The position numbers were made by a program, and so were the translations under genes. DNA of 64,000 nt from Tannerella sp. (GTDB lineage: Bacteria; Bacteroidota; Bacteroidia; Bacteroidales; Tannerellaceae), in assembly GCA_031285565.1 (NCBI GenBank), contig JAITVY010000036.1:36301-100300 (forward strand). Direction: 5' to 3'. Below, piece after piece: positions 25,918 to 34,902 of the stretch. The notes under the pieces are model-generated. The model saw only the letters and a list, made by a program, of their open reading frames with translations. It did not search any database and was not told the origin of the DNA. Numbering within the stretch: the stretch's first letter is position 1; each line of letters starts with the position of its first letter.

Positions 25918-27578
25918 TGTCGGTTGTTCAATAATTCTTTTGCATTAGCCAATGCTGCTACGGTTAAGGAAGAGCCACTCAACATACGGGCAATTTCGTT
26001 GATACGTTCGTTCGTGTCTAGCTGACGGATGCGGGTGTAAGTTCGTTCGGTTGTATCTTCTTTATACACGTAGTATTGTTCGTTGCCTTTCGCTGCAATT
26101 TGAGGCAAATGTGTAATGGTGATTACCTGCATCTTTTGTCCCAGATCGTGCATGATATCTGCCATCTTGTCTGCTACTTCGCCGGATGTACCTGTGTCGA
26201 TTTCGTCGAAGATAATTGTAGGCAATGCCGTATATCCGGCAATCATTGCTTTAATGCAGAGCATAAGACGTGATATCTCACCTCCAGAAGCTGTTTGGGC
26301 TACTGGTTTTACAGATTCGTTTTTATTAGCAGAAAAAAGGAAATTTATTTCATCTATTCCATCCGCACCGGGCTTTGGTTTTGGAATGAAGTTAATTTTA
26401 AATTGAGTATTTGGAATTCCCAGCAAAACCATGCGTTTGATGATTTCTTCTTCAATGGTTTTGGCAGATTTTTTTCGTAAGGCACTAATTTCGTTTGCTT
26501 GTTTGATTAATCTTTCGTACGACGTTTGTTGCTGTTTGGTGATAGCAGTAATTTCTTCTTCGAACGATTCGATCTGATGCAATTGTGCTTCGAATTTGTG
26601 TAGACATTCAACTAATTCGTCTGCTGATTTTACATGGTGTTTTTGTTGTAACGAATAAAGTGTATTTAACCGGTTATTTACCCATTCTAACCGTTCCGGT
26701 TCAAAATCAATATCTTCTTTTAAAATATCAATTTCTGAAGCTAAGTCTTTTAGTTCAATATAAGCAGATTGTAAGCGCTCAGCAAATTCTTTTGCTTTTG
26801 GGTAAAATGTGTTTAATGAGTTAATAGCGGTTAGTGACTCTTTTACTAGTGGTGTTACTCCTTGTTCATCGCCATTGAGTAGTCCTGTTACTTTATATAA
26901 AGCACTTTTGATTTCTTCGGTATGGGACAAGATTTCCAACTCTTGCTCAAGTTCTGCTTGTTCTCCTTCTATTGGTTTAACTGCTTTTAGTTCTTCATAC
27001 TGAAAGCGAATATAATCTTCTTCATCTTTTGCTCTGGAAGCTTTTTCTGTCAGATCATTTAACTGATTCGTAAATGAGAGGTAGTTGTTATATTCCTTTT
27101 TGTATATATCTAATATGTGAGAGGTTTGAGCAATTGTATCGACTACATTTAGTTGAAAGTGTGTGTCTGCCAATAGCAGGTTTTGATGCTGCGAATGAAT
27201 ATCAATAAGCCTGTCACCCAGTAGTTTTATAACAGATAACGGTGCAGGTGTATCATTTACAAAAGCGCGTGATTTGCCTGAAATTAATAATTCACGCCGT
27301 ATGATACAGTTTTGTGCATCGAATTCGAGGTCGTTTGCCTCAAAGAACTCTTCCAGATGATATGCGGATATGTCGAATGCAGCTTCGACAATACATTTTT
27401 CGGCATTAGCCTGAATACTTTTGCTATCAGCCCGCTGGCCTAAAACGAGGCCTAATGCTCCTAAGATAATAGACTTTCCGGCACCTGTCTCACCTGTTAA
27501 AACCGAAAAACCATCTTTAAACTGGATATTTAAATTGTCAATGAGTACAAAGTTTTGTATAAGTAACGATTTTAGCAT
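25914..27578 (-). CDS. recN: DNA repair ATPase RecN
   Basis: This 554-residue SMC-like protein has an N-terminal ATP-binding half with Walker A GETGAGKSIIL (near residue 30), a central coiled coil (about 150-370), and a C-terminal half with the signature ASGGEISRLMLCIKAM and Walker B IIFDEIDTGTSG. RecN bridges DNA ends in double-strand break repair. Length is typical (550-560). It lies 15 bp after the DUF4835 gene. Confidence 0.96.
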   Translation of the reverse strand: MLKSLLIQNFVLIDNLNIQFKDGFSVLTGETGAGKSIILGALGLVLGQRADSKSIQANAEKCIVEAAFDISAYHLEEFFEANDLEFDAQNCIIRRELLISGKSRAFVNDTPAPLSVIKLLGDRLIDIHSQHQNLLLADTHFQLNVVDTIAQTSHILDIYKKEYNNYLSFTNQLNDLTEKASRAKDEEDYIRFQYEELKAVKPIEGEQAELEQELEILSHTEEIKSALYKVTGLLNGDEQGVTPLVKESLTAINSLNTFYPKAKEFAERLQSAYIELKDLASEIDILKEDIDFEPERLEWVNNRLNTLYSLQQKHHVKSADELVECLHKFEAQLHQIESFEEEITAITKQQQTSYERLIKQANEISALRKKSAKTIEEEIIKRMVLLGIPNTQFKINFIPKPKPGADGIDEINFLFSANKNESVKPVAQTASGGEISRLMLCIKAMIAGYTALPTIIFDEIDTGTSGEVADKMADIMHDLGQKMQVITITHLPQIAAKGNEQYYVYKEDTTERTYTRIRQLDTNERINEIARMLSGSSLTVAALANAKELLNNRQ

Positions 27579-27593
27579 ACTTAGTTCCGGTTT

Positions 27594-28499
27594 TTAATTT
27601 TTGAGTGCACTCAAACGACTAGACTGAGCAGGGAATAAGTTTGACAAAAGGTCGTATCCTTCTTGTTTTTCACGTTGGGTCGCTTTTGAGTAAACAACTA
27701 CTACTTCGTCTAATTTACTATCAGCAAAGAATTGCAATAAAACAGAGTTCGGACGCGCTTTTTTATATTCTGTCAGAGTGGGTAATATTTCTATTATATT
27801 CATCCGACCACGATCTGCATTACCTGCCATTTCGTCTAATCCTTTCCGATGGTAGTCGTACCAAAATTGCCGGAAAGATTCTCCCTGGTTTTCTGTTATT
27901 GCCGTAATAAGTGCATGACGATTCCGATCGCTGTCAAAGGCTTTCCATCCACTCCAACTGGAGTTGGCTTGTGCTAATGTGACAATTTGCTGCGCTTGTT
28001 GAAAGAATGGCGAACCTCCCTTTGGAGAAAAACTGTCGAAATCAAATCCCAGGATGATATAAATGTAATAGACAATGGTTGCTGTCAGATTGCTGTTTAA
28101 TGAGTTTTCTGTATATTCTAATGGCTCGAATTCTGTGTATTCAAAGTCAAATTGAGTGTCACGGAAATTAAAGACTGTTGTTGTATATGTTGAGTTATAT
28201 ACAGGACGACGTGCCTGTATCTGTATTTCTCCTTTAAACGCGTTGTCGGTCAACTCGTTTAGAATGATTGTAAATGAACAATCAATGCGCTCGTTTAAAG
28301 CAAATGTGGTATTGGTCCATTTTTTATTGTTGACAAACTCATTTAAAGCTGTTTGTAATGTCGTGAAAATCTGCGTATTTGTGCCTTGTATCTTTTCACC
28401 ATTAATTGTTATACGTGCATTTAATTCCGAAGACTGTGCTTGTATAGTTGTTATTGTAAAAAACAGGAAACATCCCCAAAGCAACCATTTTCTTATCAT
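27594..28499 (-). CDS. porD: DUF4835 protein (PorD-type, type IX secretion associated)
   Basis: This 301-residue protein has a signal peptide (LLWGCFLFFTITTIQAQS) and the DUF4835 pattern: N-terminal NARITINGEKIQGTNTQIF, middle YIYIILGFDFDSFSPKGGSPFFQQAQ, and C-terminal arginine-rich RPNSVLLQFFADSKLDEVV. Current databases name this family PorD, linking it to the type IX secretion system, but its exact role is not clear. It lies in the conserved dnaN-dnaQ-coaBC-DUF4835-recN cluster of the phylum, so its conservation may partly reflect the cluster. Confidence 0.85.
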   Translation of the reverse strand: MIRKWLLWGCFLFFTITTIQAQSSELNARITINGEKIQGTNTQIFTTLQTALNEFVNNKKWTNTTFALNERIDCSFTIILNELTDNAFKGEIQIQARRPVYNSTYTTTVFNFRDTQFDFEYTEFEPLEYTENSLNSNLTATIVYYIYIILGFDFDSFSPKGGSPFFQQAQQIVTLAQANSSWSGWKAFDSDRNRHALITAITENQGESFRQFWYDYHRKGLDEMAGNADRGRMNIIEILPTLTEYKKARPNSVLLQFFADSKLDEVVVVYSKATQREKQEGYDLLSNLFPAQSSRLSALKN

Positions 28500-28502
28500 G
28501 AT

Positions 28503-29702
28503 TTATTTAAATAATATTACTAATCTGTTTATAATCTCTGCCGCAACTTCTTTTTTACTTTTTAAAGGAAGCGTCAGTATTTCTCCTTTTCGATCAATGA
28601 TGGTAACTTTATTGGTGTCGTGCTGAAATCCGGCTCCTTCGTCCTGAAGCGAATTGAGTATGATCATATCCAGATTTTTCCGGGCTAATTTTTCATTCGC
28701 ATTTACTATGCCATCATTTGTTTCTAAAGCAAAACCAACTACTATCTGATTGGTTCGCTTCTTTTTACCTAACGTGGCAGCAATATCTTTATTGCGGACT
28801 AAGGATAAAGAAAGTGTTTCATCATGCTCACGTTTGATTTTACTTTCTTTTTGTTCTTTAGGACGATAGTCGGCTACTGCTGCACAAAGAATGGCTATAT
28901 CTGTTTGAGGAAAGGCTTCCGTTGTTGCTTTATACATTTCTTCCGCCGACTCGACATTTATACGCTGTATTTGTGGATGATGAGTTTTTAATGCTACGGG
29001 ACCGGTGATTAGTTTTACTTTTGCACCTCTTTGAGCACATGCTTCTGCTAGTGCAAATCCCATTTTACCGGAAGAGTAGTTTCCGATGAAACGTACCGGA
29101 TCAATTTTTTCGAATGTGGGTCCGGCTGTTATGATTATTTTTTTTTTTTGAAGATCGTTTTGTGTGACGAAAAAGTGTTCCAGCACTTCAATGATTTGTT
29201 CGGGTTCTTCCATTCGTCCTTTACCAACTAACTGACTTGCCAGGTCGCCTTCGGTCGGTTCGATAATTTGGTTCCCAAAAGAACGTAATCGTTCCACATT
29301 TTGTTGGGTGGAAGGATGTCCGAACATATCTAAATCCATAGCCGGTGCAACAAATACAGGGGCTTTACAGGAAAGGTAGGTTGTAACCAGCATATTATCA
29401 GCTATTCCATTGGCCATTTTGCCAATTGTAGCTGCAGTTGCAGGTGCTATCAGCATCACGTCTGCCCATAGTCCTAAATCGACATGGCTGTTCCATGATC
29501 CGTCGCGATTGGAAAAGAATTCACTTATCACTGGTTTCCTGCTTAGAGTGGCCAAAGTAAGCGGAGTTATAAATTCTTTTGCTGCGGGTGTCATGACGAC
29601 TTGTACTTCTGCACCTTTTTTTATGAATCCCCGAATTAAATGAGCCGCTTTATAGGCTGCAATACTTCCGGTAATGCCTAGTATAATTTTCTTACCTTTC
29701 AT
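28503..29702 (-). CDS. coaBC: phosphopantothenoylcysteine decarboxylase / phosphopantothenate-cysteine ligase
   Basis: The start at 29702 gives 399 residues beginning MKGKKIILGITGSIAAYKAA, the canonical CoaC opening; a longer open frame runs back into the upstream gene and is rejected. The N-terminal flavoprotein domain shows APATAATIGKMANGIADNML and PAMDLDMF. The C-terminal CoaB domain shows ITAGPTFEKIDPVRFIGNYSSGKMG. Together they convert phosphopantothenate to phosphopantetheine for coenzyme A. Confidence 0.95.
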   Translation of the reverse strand: MKGKKIILGITGSIAAYKAAHLIRGFIKKGAEVQVVMTPAAKEFITPLTLATLSRKPVISEFFSNRDGSWNSHVDLGLWADVMLIAPATAATIGKMANGIADNMLVTTYLSCKAPVFVAPAMDLDMFGHPSTQQNVERLRSFGNQIIEPTEGDLASQLVGKGRMEEPEQIIEVLEHFFVTQNDLQKKKIIITAGPTFEKIDPVRFIGNYSSGKMGFALAEACAQRGAKVKLITGPVALKTHHPQIQRINVESAEEMYKATTEAFPQTDIAILCAAVADYRPKEQKESKIKREHDETLSLSLVRNKDIAATLGKKKRTNQIVVGFALETNDGIVNANEKLARKNLDMIILNSLQDEGAGFQHDTNKVTIIDRKGEILTLPLKSKKEVAAEIINRLVILFK

Positions 29703-29725
29703 GAATAAATCGTCAAATGATGTAC

Positions 29726-30496
29726 TTATTTCCCTTGTATTGCCCGTAGACGGATTTCGGTCAAAACCTTTTTTGTATTTAACGGAAAGTCTCCATTCAT
29801 GATCCATGAATAGTAACTCGGATCAGAACTCAGTACTTCGGAAACCAGGCGTCCTTTGTATTTTCCGAAATTGATAATTTCTTCTCCTTTTTCGTTATAT
29901 ATCATACGACCGGCAAAATCGACATTATTGGTAAAGCTCGAAAATTCCGATAAAAATTTCATGTCGTTTTGTAATTCCGGGTATCTGTCTAATTGCGCTT
30001 GCAAGACTTCATAAGTTGCTTTTGTATCATGTTCAGCACTGTGTGCATTATCTAACTCCTTATCGCAATAGAATTTATATGCTGCTGAGAGTGTACGTTG
30101 CTCCATTTTGTGGAAAATCGTCTGAACATCAATGAATTTACGTTTGTTCAGGTCAATGTCGACACCGGCACGTAAAAATTCTTCGACCAATAAGGGTATA
30201 TCAAATCTGTTTGAATTGAATCCGGCCAGGTCGCAACCTTCAATGATAGCAGCTAACGACTTTGCAATTTCTTTAAATACCGGGCAGTCTTTGACGTCTT
30301 CATCCGTTATACCATGTATTTTCGTCGATTCGGGTGGTATAGGCATTTCTGGATTAATCCGACGTGTTTTACACTCTTCATCTCCATTGGGAAATACTTT
30401 CAGTAAAGAGATTTCAACAATTCTATCTTTATTGATGTTGATACCGGTAGTCTCGAGATCGAAAAATACCAATGGGTTTGCTAATTTTAATTGCAT
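29726..30496 (-). CDS. DnaQ-type 3'-5' exonuclease
   Basis: This 256-residue protein has the DEDDh exonuclease core: FFDLETTGIN (Exo I), LAGFNSNRFDIPLL (Exo II) and HSAEHDTKATYEV (Exo III). The C-terminal quarter (residues 190-256) is a DUF3820-like extension (NFGKYKGRLVSEVLSSDPSYYSWIM). It is a proofreading or DNA repair exonuclease. It lies 12 bp downstream of dnaN, which supports a replication link, though this is not necessarily the epsilon subunit of the main polymerase. Confidence 0.9.
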   Translation of the reverse strand: MQLKLANPLVFFDLETTGININKDRIVEISLLKVFPNGDEECKTRRINPEMPIPPESTKIHGITDEDVKDCPVFKEIAKSLAAIIEGCDLAGFNSNRFDIPLLVEEFLRAGVDIDLNKRKFIDVQTIFHKMEQRTLSAAYKFYCDKELDNAHSAEHDTKATYEVLQAQLDRYPELQNDMKFLSEFSSFTNNVDFAGRMIYNEKGEEIINFGKYKGRLVSEVLSSDPSYYSWIMNGDFPLNTKKVLTEIRLRAIQGK

Positions 30497-30507
30497 TTAT
30501 TTTTTTG

Positions 30508-31632
30508 TTAGTCGTTTAATACCATTGGCATTAATAACATTAATAATTCTTCGTTTTCTTCGTTTTCGGTGGGTACAATAACTCCGGCACGTGAAGGGTC
30601 TGCTAATTCCAGAACAATTTCTTCCGCATTAATATTACTTAGTATTTCAATTAAGAATGTGCCTTTAAATCCGATACTTAGTTCTGGGCTATCATACTGA
30701 CAGGCTATCTTCTCTTCTGCTGATGTAGAAAAATCTATATCTTGTGCCGAAACAATCACCTGGTTGGCTGATAATTGCAGCTTTATTAAACTGCTGGCGG
30801 GATTTGAAAAGACTGCTACGCGTTCTAATGCATTTAGAAATGAAACTCTGTCAATTGTAAGTTTGTTTGGGTTTTCCTGTGGAATGACACTATTGTAATT
30901 TGGGTAGCGTCCTTCAATCAGACGACAAATCATTTCAAAATTTTCCGTTGTTATATATGCATTATTTTCATCAAACTGAATTTTAACCGGATTGTTGTTT
31001 TTGCCCAGCAAATTCTTAAGTAGGTTAGCTGGTTTTTTAGGAAGAATAAATGAAGCGCGTCCGGCAGATTGGACTGCATTGTTGCGTAAACGTACCAGTT
31101 TATGTCCGTCGGATGCTACAAATGTCAGATTTTCAGCTTGAATGTCAAAATAGATTCCATTCATTACGGGACGAAGCTCGTCTTCGGCCGTGGCAAAAAG
31201 AGAACGGCTTATGCCATTCAGGAGTATCTGAGATTCCATATTCAGATCTATAGCAGCTTCACTTAATGGTTTTTGTTGGGGATATGTATCTCCTCTTTGA
31301 CCAATAAAATTGTATTTTCCGTTTTGGAAATATATAAATATTTCCATGTTATCATCGTTGATGTCGAATGTCAGCGGTTGTTCGGGCAGTTTTTTCAATG
31401 GTTCCAGCAGTATTTTAGCTGATACAGCGAATAATCCGCTACCTGAAGCATTTATTACATCTACTGTCGTTATTAAACGTGTTTCAACGTCCGAAGCAGT
31501 AATAATCAGTTTGTCTTCTTTCAATTGAAATAGGAAACTGTCCAGAATGGGTAATGTGTTTTTAGATGCAATTACTTTACTAATGGATTGCAAACGTGTT
31601 AATAAGGCCGAGCTTGATACGTCGAATTTCAT
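30508..31632 (-). CDS. dnaN: DNA polymerase III beta sliding clamp
   Basis: This 374-residue clamp subunit has the three-domain pattern. It begins MKFDVSSSALLTRLQSISKVI, contains FSVSA-like LFAVSAKILLEPLKKLP, the middle DELRPVMNGIYFDI, and ends with the conserved clamp terminus LLMLLMPMVLND. The ring tethers polymerase to DNA. It heads the cluster running to rlmB; dnaA is not adjacent. Confidence 0.96.
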   Translation of the reverse strand: MKFDVSSSALLTRLQSISKVIASKNTLPILDSFLFQLKEDKLIITASDVETRLITTVDVINASGSGLFAVSAKILLEPLKKLPEQPLTFDINDDNMEIFIYFQNGKYNFIGQRGDTYPQQKPLSEAAIDLNMESQILLNGISRSLFATAEDELRPVMNGIYFDIQAENLTFVASDGHKLVRLRNNAVQSAGRASFILPKKPANLLKNLLGKNNNPVKIQFDENNAYITTENFEMICRLIEGRYPNYNSVIPQENPNKLTIDRVSFLNALERVAVFSNPASSLIKLQLSANQVIVSAQDIDFSTSAEEKIACQYDSPELSIGFKGTFLIEILSNINAEEIVLELADPSRAGVIVPTENEENEELLMLLMPMVLND

Positions 31633-32058
31633 ACGAATTATATTTTTTCAGTTATTATTTATTTCATGTTTTAGCTGACGAACAAATATAGTGATTTTTT
31701 TCATTTATTATTTTGGAAAAGGTAAAAATAAAACCGGTTTATCGTTTCATGGATAACATTGATTTGTTTAAGAATCTGTTTAAATACAAAGGCTTCAAAC
31801 TAATTTGTTTAGCAAGCAAAATTTAAACAAATACTAAATAAGAAATATACAAAACCGGATAATTGTATAAGCAGGTCCTTTTAATTTATTACTTTTGTTA
31901 TATTGATTTCTTTTTAGTGAGTTTTTTTATTGTTACGCATTGGCGTATCTTTTTGACAATGAATGTCATGAAGTACGATTTGTTATTGCAATTGTGATAT
32001 GTAGTGTTTTATTTCTGTATTGCATATATCTTTTACATTAAAATAATATTATGAAATT
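31633..32058. other. divergent intergenic region, dnaN / araC-type regulator
   Basis: This 426-bp AT-rich spacer has no supportable gene. It carries a dnaN -7 element (31683-31690, TATATTTG on the minus strand) and a TACTTTTG on the plus strand at 31890-31897, 161 bp before the regulator. ATTTGTTTAA and TTTAAACAAAT words form imperfect inverted repeats between 31760 and 31840. Confidence 0.5.
31683..31690 (-). promoter_or_regulatory. -7 promoter element for dnaN cluster
   Basis: TATATTTG on the minus strand, 51 bp upstream of dnaN. Confidence 0.5.
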
Positions 32059-32922
32059 ATGGAATTACTGTATCCTCATGAACATTTTTCGTGTTATAAT
32101 TATGACAAAGGGCAGAATGCAGCCTTTGAAATTCTTAAAAGAAAAGCTGGTGATATTATAGAAAGGGATCTGATAGATACAGAAATTGTTTTTATCGTAA
32201 ACGGACATTTCACCTTATCATATTCAAAATATCTTGATTTGGATATAACGAAAGGAAAGATCTTATTTTTCCCTCCCGGTAGTCATGTTAAAGCCACTTT
32301 GATTGATGATACATACATTATCATCTGTAGGATAAGAGGTGTGTTGCAACTATGCGATTGCTTGCCTTTTGAGAAGCTTTATCGTGAATATGGGAAATTG
32401 AGCGAAGATGAATTTTATACGTTAGATGTCAATAAACGTGTCGATGATTATATAGAGCATTTTGTTGAATGTGTGGAGGATGGTCTTCGATGTTCTTATT
32501 ATTTTCGTACTAAGATGAAAGAACTTTTCTTCTTATTAAGGGCTTATTATACGAAAGAACAATTGGCGAGATTTTTTTCTCCGTTAATGAGTAAAAATTC
32601 TCAGTTTATGAATCTTATGTATAAAAATTATAGAAATGTGAAGAGTGTTCAGCAATTGGCTGATATATCTTTATATAGCCCTTCCGGGTTTAAAAAGCAA
32701 TTTAATAAAGTTTTTGGTACGTCGGCTTCAGAGTGGCTTAGTAATCAGAAAGCTGCATTGGTTTTTCAAGATTTGAACAACTCGAGTTTAACCATTAAAG
32801 AAATTGCTGAAAAGTATGATTTTTTATCGGTTCCATCTTTTAATTCATTTTGTATGAATAAGTTTGGTCTTTCTCCGGGGAGGATAAGGAAGGAAACGGA
32901 TATAAAGAATAGAGATAAATAG
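32059..32922 (+). CDS. AraC-family transcriptional regulator
   Basis: This 287-residue protein has a C-terminal AraC DNA-binding domain with two helix-turn-helices (KSVQQLADISLYSPSGFKKQFNKVFGTSASEWL and SLTIKEIAEKYDFLSVPSFNSFCMNKFGLSPG). The N-terminal 150 residues look like a degenerate cupin (ILFFPPGSHVKATLIDDTYIIICRI). The ligand is unknown. The MDR oxidoreductase 320 bp downstream on the same strand may be a target, but a terminator lies between them. Confidence 0.9.
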   Translation: MELLYPHEHFSCYNYDKGQNAAFEILKRKAGDIIERDLIDTEIVFIVNGHFTLSYSKYLDLDITKGKILFFPPGSHVKATLIDDTYIIICRIRGVLQLCDCLPFEKLYREYGKLSEDEFYTLDVNKRVDDYIEHFVECVEDGLRCSYYFRTKMKELFFLLRAYYTKEQLARFFSPLMSKNSQFMNLMYKNYRNVKSVQQLADISLYSPSGFKKQFNKVFGTSASEWLSNQKAALVFQDLNNSSLTIKEIAEKYDFLSVPSFNSFCMNKFGLSPGRIRKETDIKNRDK

Positions 32923-32980
32923 TGGCTGAATCATATAAAAAAAGGGCTTTGTCTGTAAAAAACAGAACGTTTTTTTATTT

Positions 32981-33108
32981 TATATTTGTAATGTAAAATA
33001 AATCGATATTTGTTTATATACAATAGGATAAATTGCAAACTAATATCATTAAGGGGGAAGATATTAGTTTGTTAGAGGCGGTAAATTTAAGGTTTACCGC
33101 CTTCTTTT
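32981..33108 (+). ncRNA. candidate small RNA with two hairpins
   Basis: A -7 element TATATTTG (32981-32988) predicts transcription from about 32995. A hairpin follows with a perfect 12-bp stem (CAAACTAATATC at 33036-33047 with GATATTAGTTTG at 33060-33071) and a purine loop containing AAGGGGGAA. A terminator hairpin then ends at 33108. The product would be about 115 nt. No -33 TTTG is at the right distance, and there is no comparative evidence, so this is tentative. Confidence 0.3.
33076..33108 (+). terminator. intrinsic terminator
   Basis: AGGCGGTAAA (33076-33085) pairs with TTTACCGCCT (33093-33102) across a 7-nt loop, followed by TCTTTTAT. Confidence 0.8.
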
Positions 33109-33240
33109 ATATAAGCTGTTTGTCGACTATGGTTAAGTATATTTCTGACAAGGAATATTTGCGGGCAAAAAATATTCTACTTAAATCTTTTTGAGTGGAT
33201 TGCTTGTTATTAATAGTAACAAATAAAATGTGATTATAAT

Positions 33241-34188
33241 ATGAAAACTGTCAGAGTACACAATTATGGGTCTTATGAACAATTGCATTATGAAGATGCT
33301 ATACCTCCAGAAATAAATGAAAATCAGGTTTTAATAAAAGTATATGCTGCATCAGTAAATCATTTGGAGATCAAAGGTACTTCAGGAGTAATGAAAGAAA
33401 GTATGCCTTTGAGTTTTCCATGGATCCCGGGGTATGATTTTGCAGGTGTTGTGGAAAACGTGGGTTTAAATGTTACTAATTTAATAAAGGGTGATAAGGT
33501 ATATGGGAATTGCATGGGTGGTTCTTATGCCGAATATTTAGCTGCAGATATTCATAAAACAGTAAAAATGCCGGAGAATCTTACTTTTGCAGAGGCGTCT
33601 TCTGTGCCTCATGTGGGTGAGACAGCCTGGCAGGCTCTTTATAAACATGGTCGGTTACAAAAAGGGGAAACAGTACTTATTCATGGTGGTGCGGGTGCTG
33701 TAGGCGGATTTGCTATTCAGTTTGCACATAATACAGGTGCGAAAGTTTTGAGTACAGCTTCAGGAGATGATATTCCGTTTGTGAAATCGTTAGGAGCTGA
33801 TGATGTTGTTGATTTCAGAACACAGGATTTTGCTTCTATTTTCAAAGATGTGGATTTGGTTTTGTGTTTGGTTGGAGGAAATGTTGAAGAGAAATCATAT
33901 TCTGTTCTGAAAAAAAGAGGGAAGTTAGTCAGTACTGTAGGGTTATCTTATCAAGATATAGCAAAACAAAAAGAGATTGAAGCGATCGCAATGGGTATTG
34001 AACAATCTGCTATTGATTTAAAAAGTATAACGGACTTAATAAAGGTCGGGAAAGTGAAAACAGATATCGGTATATCCTATCCGTTGAAAGATGTTGTTAC
34101 TGCGTGGAAAGCATTAGCTGGTGATAAGTCGGTGAAGCATCCGAGTCATGGTAAAATAATACTAGAGGTAAGTGGTAAATCTATATGA
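33241..34188 (+). CDS. MDR-family NADP-dependent oxidoreductase (quinone-reductase type)
   Basis: This 315-residue zinc-independent medium-chain reductase has an N-terminal GroES-like domain (PWIPGYDFAGVVENVG) and a Rossmann domain with HGGAGAVGGFAIQFAHNTGAK (near residue 140). The cysteines of the structural zinc lobe are missing. Family members reduce quinones or enals with NADPH. It lies downstream of the AraC gene but is separated from it by a terminator. The ssrA gene is convergent on its right. Confidence 0.9.
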   Translation: MKTVRVHNYGSYEQLHYEDAIPPEINENQVLIKVYAASVNHLEIKGTSGVMKESMPLSFPWIPGYDFAGVVENVGLNVTNLIKGDKVYGNCMGGSYAEYLAADIHKTVKMPENLTFAEASSVPHVGETAWQALYKHGRLQKGETVLIHGGAGAVGGFAIQFAHNTGAKVLSTASGDDIPFVKSLGADDVVDFRTQDFASIFKDVDLVLCLVGGNVEEKSYSVLKKRGKLVSTVGLSYQDIAKQKEIEAIAMGIEQSAIDLKSITDLIKVGKVKTDIGISYPLKDVVTAWKALAGDKSVKHPSHGKIILEVSGKSI

Positions 34189-34300
34189 AGTTAGTAGTGT
34201 TAGTTGGCTGTATTCGGTGTGCTTTCCTAAAATGGCATTTAGTCGGCTGATTACTCCATCTAATAATTGCAATAAAACGATATAAAATGCAGTTTTATTT

Positions 34301-34341
34301 AAGATGAAAACCCTGCTGATCAATTTCAGCAGGGTTTTTTG
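34301..34341. terminator. bidirectional terminator between the MDR gene and ssrA
   Basis: CCCTGCTGA (34311-34319) pairs with TCAGCAGGG (34326-34334) across a 6-nt loop; A4 is on the left and T6 on the right. It can end the MDR transcript rightward and the tmRNA transcript leftward (the tmRNA 3' end is 19 bp away). Confidence 0.9.
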
Positions 34342-34359
34342 ATGTTCGAACTTGTGAAG

Positions 34360-34756
34360 TGGAGCTGGAGAGATTCGAACTCTCGTCCAAACGAGGAATT
34401 AATTTGCTTTCTACATGCTTATCTTCGCTTAAATTGTCGGCTTAAAGCAAGACCGAAGCTACCAACTTTAAACTTAGCCTTTAAATTTTCATCAAATGTC
34501 TAAGGCAAACATTTGACTATCTCCGATATTGCTGTACCACCTGATCGGATTGCTTCGAAGCCACAGCTTCCGGGTGATATCTCGTTCCAGTACCTTGTAC
34601 CGGAATAAAGCTTTGATCTACTATACTTCGATTAAGCAGCGAGAGCGTAATTATTTTCGCCAGTTAATGTTTTGTCAACCGAGATTAAAGTGCCAATCAA
34701 CGACGCACTGCATGCTTACAAACCACTTCTGCCCGCTGTCAAAACCGGTCAGCCCC
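34360..34756 (-). ncRNA. ssrA: transfer-messenger RNA (tmRNA)
   Basis: On the minus strand the RNA begins GGGGCTGACCGGTTTTGACAG and ends with the T arm GAGAGTTCGAATCTCT and CCAGCTCCA, so the tRNA-like ends pair (GGGGCTG with CAGCTCC). The tag frame at 34632-34661 encodes GENNYALAA followed by TAA, the usual Bacteroidales tag. tmRNA rescues stalled ribosomes. The mature 5' end lies inside the att repeat of the mobile element, which has replaced everything upstream of it. Confidence 0.97.
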
Positions 34757-34758
34757 AT
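34736..34758. repeat. attL: 23-bp core repeat at the ssrA 5' end
   Basis: Identical to 49055-49077 and in the same orientation; the shared core includes AAAACCGGTCAGCCCC. It overlaps the first 21 bases of the tmRNA gene, so the insertion leaves the tmRNA body intact on the left. Confidence 0.93.
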
Positions 34759-34809
34759 AGAATTGTAACTTGTTTATATTCAAAAGAAACCGACCGTCTT
34801 TTTATTTGT

Positions 34810-34835
34810 GGGTGACAAACTAGGGACAAAATTGA
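34810..34835 (+). repeat. left arm-type integrase binding repeat (candidate)
   Basis: GGGTGACAAAC followed by TAGGGACAAAATTGA. A 26-nt match with about five differences occurs at 48898-48923 near the right end in the same orientation. Both copies hold two GGGACAAA-like boxes 11 bp apart. Such paired sites inside both ends are typical arm sites of tyrosine recombinases. Confidence 0.55.
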
Positions 34836-34870
34836 AGAAATAATCATCAAAAGATCGGCTTCTTTCAATA

Positions 34871-34902
34871 CAAAGGTACTTATTATTTTTAAGTAGAGCA
34901 AA
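34871..34902 (-). promoter_or_regulatory. full-consensus promoter driving ssrA from within the element
   Basis: On the minus strand TTTG (34899-34902), a 20-bp spacer, then TACCTTTG (34871-34878). This is a complete Bacteroidota promoter. Transcription would begin near 34864 and run about 108 nt into the tmRNA 5' end at 34756. No protein gene lies between. Confidence 0.75.

Larger units (their letters stand above)
32923..33240. other. structured intergenic region after the AraC gene
   Basis: This 318-bp spacer holds a TATATTTG element (32981-32988), a 12-bp perfect hairpin and a terminator. They are listed separately and together read as a possible small RNA. No protein gene is seen. Confidence 0.5.
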
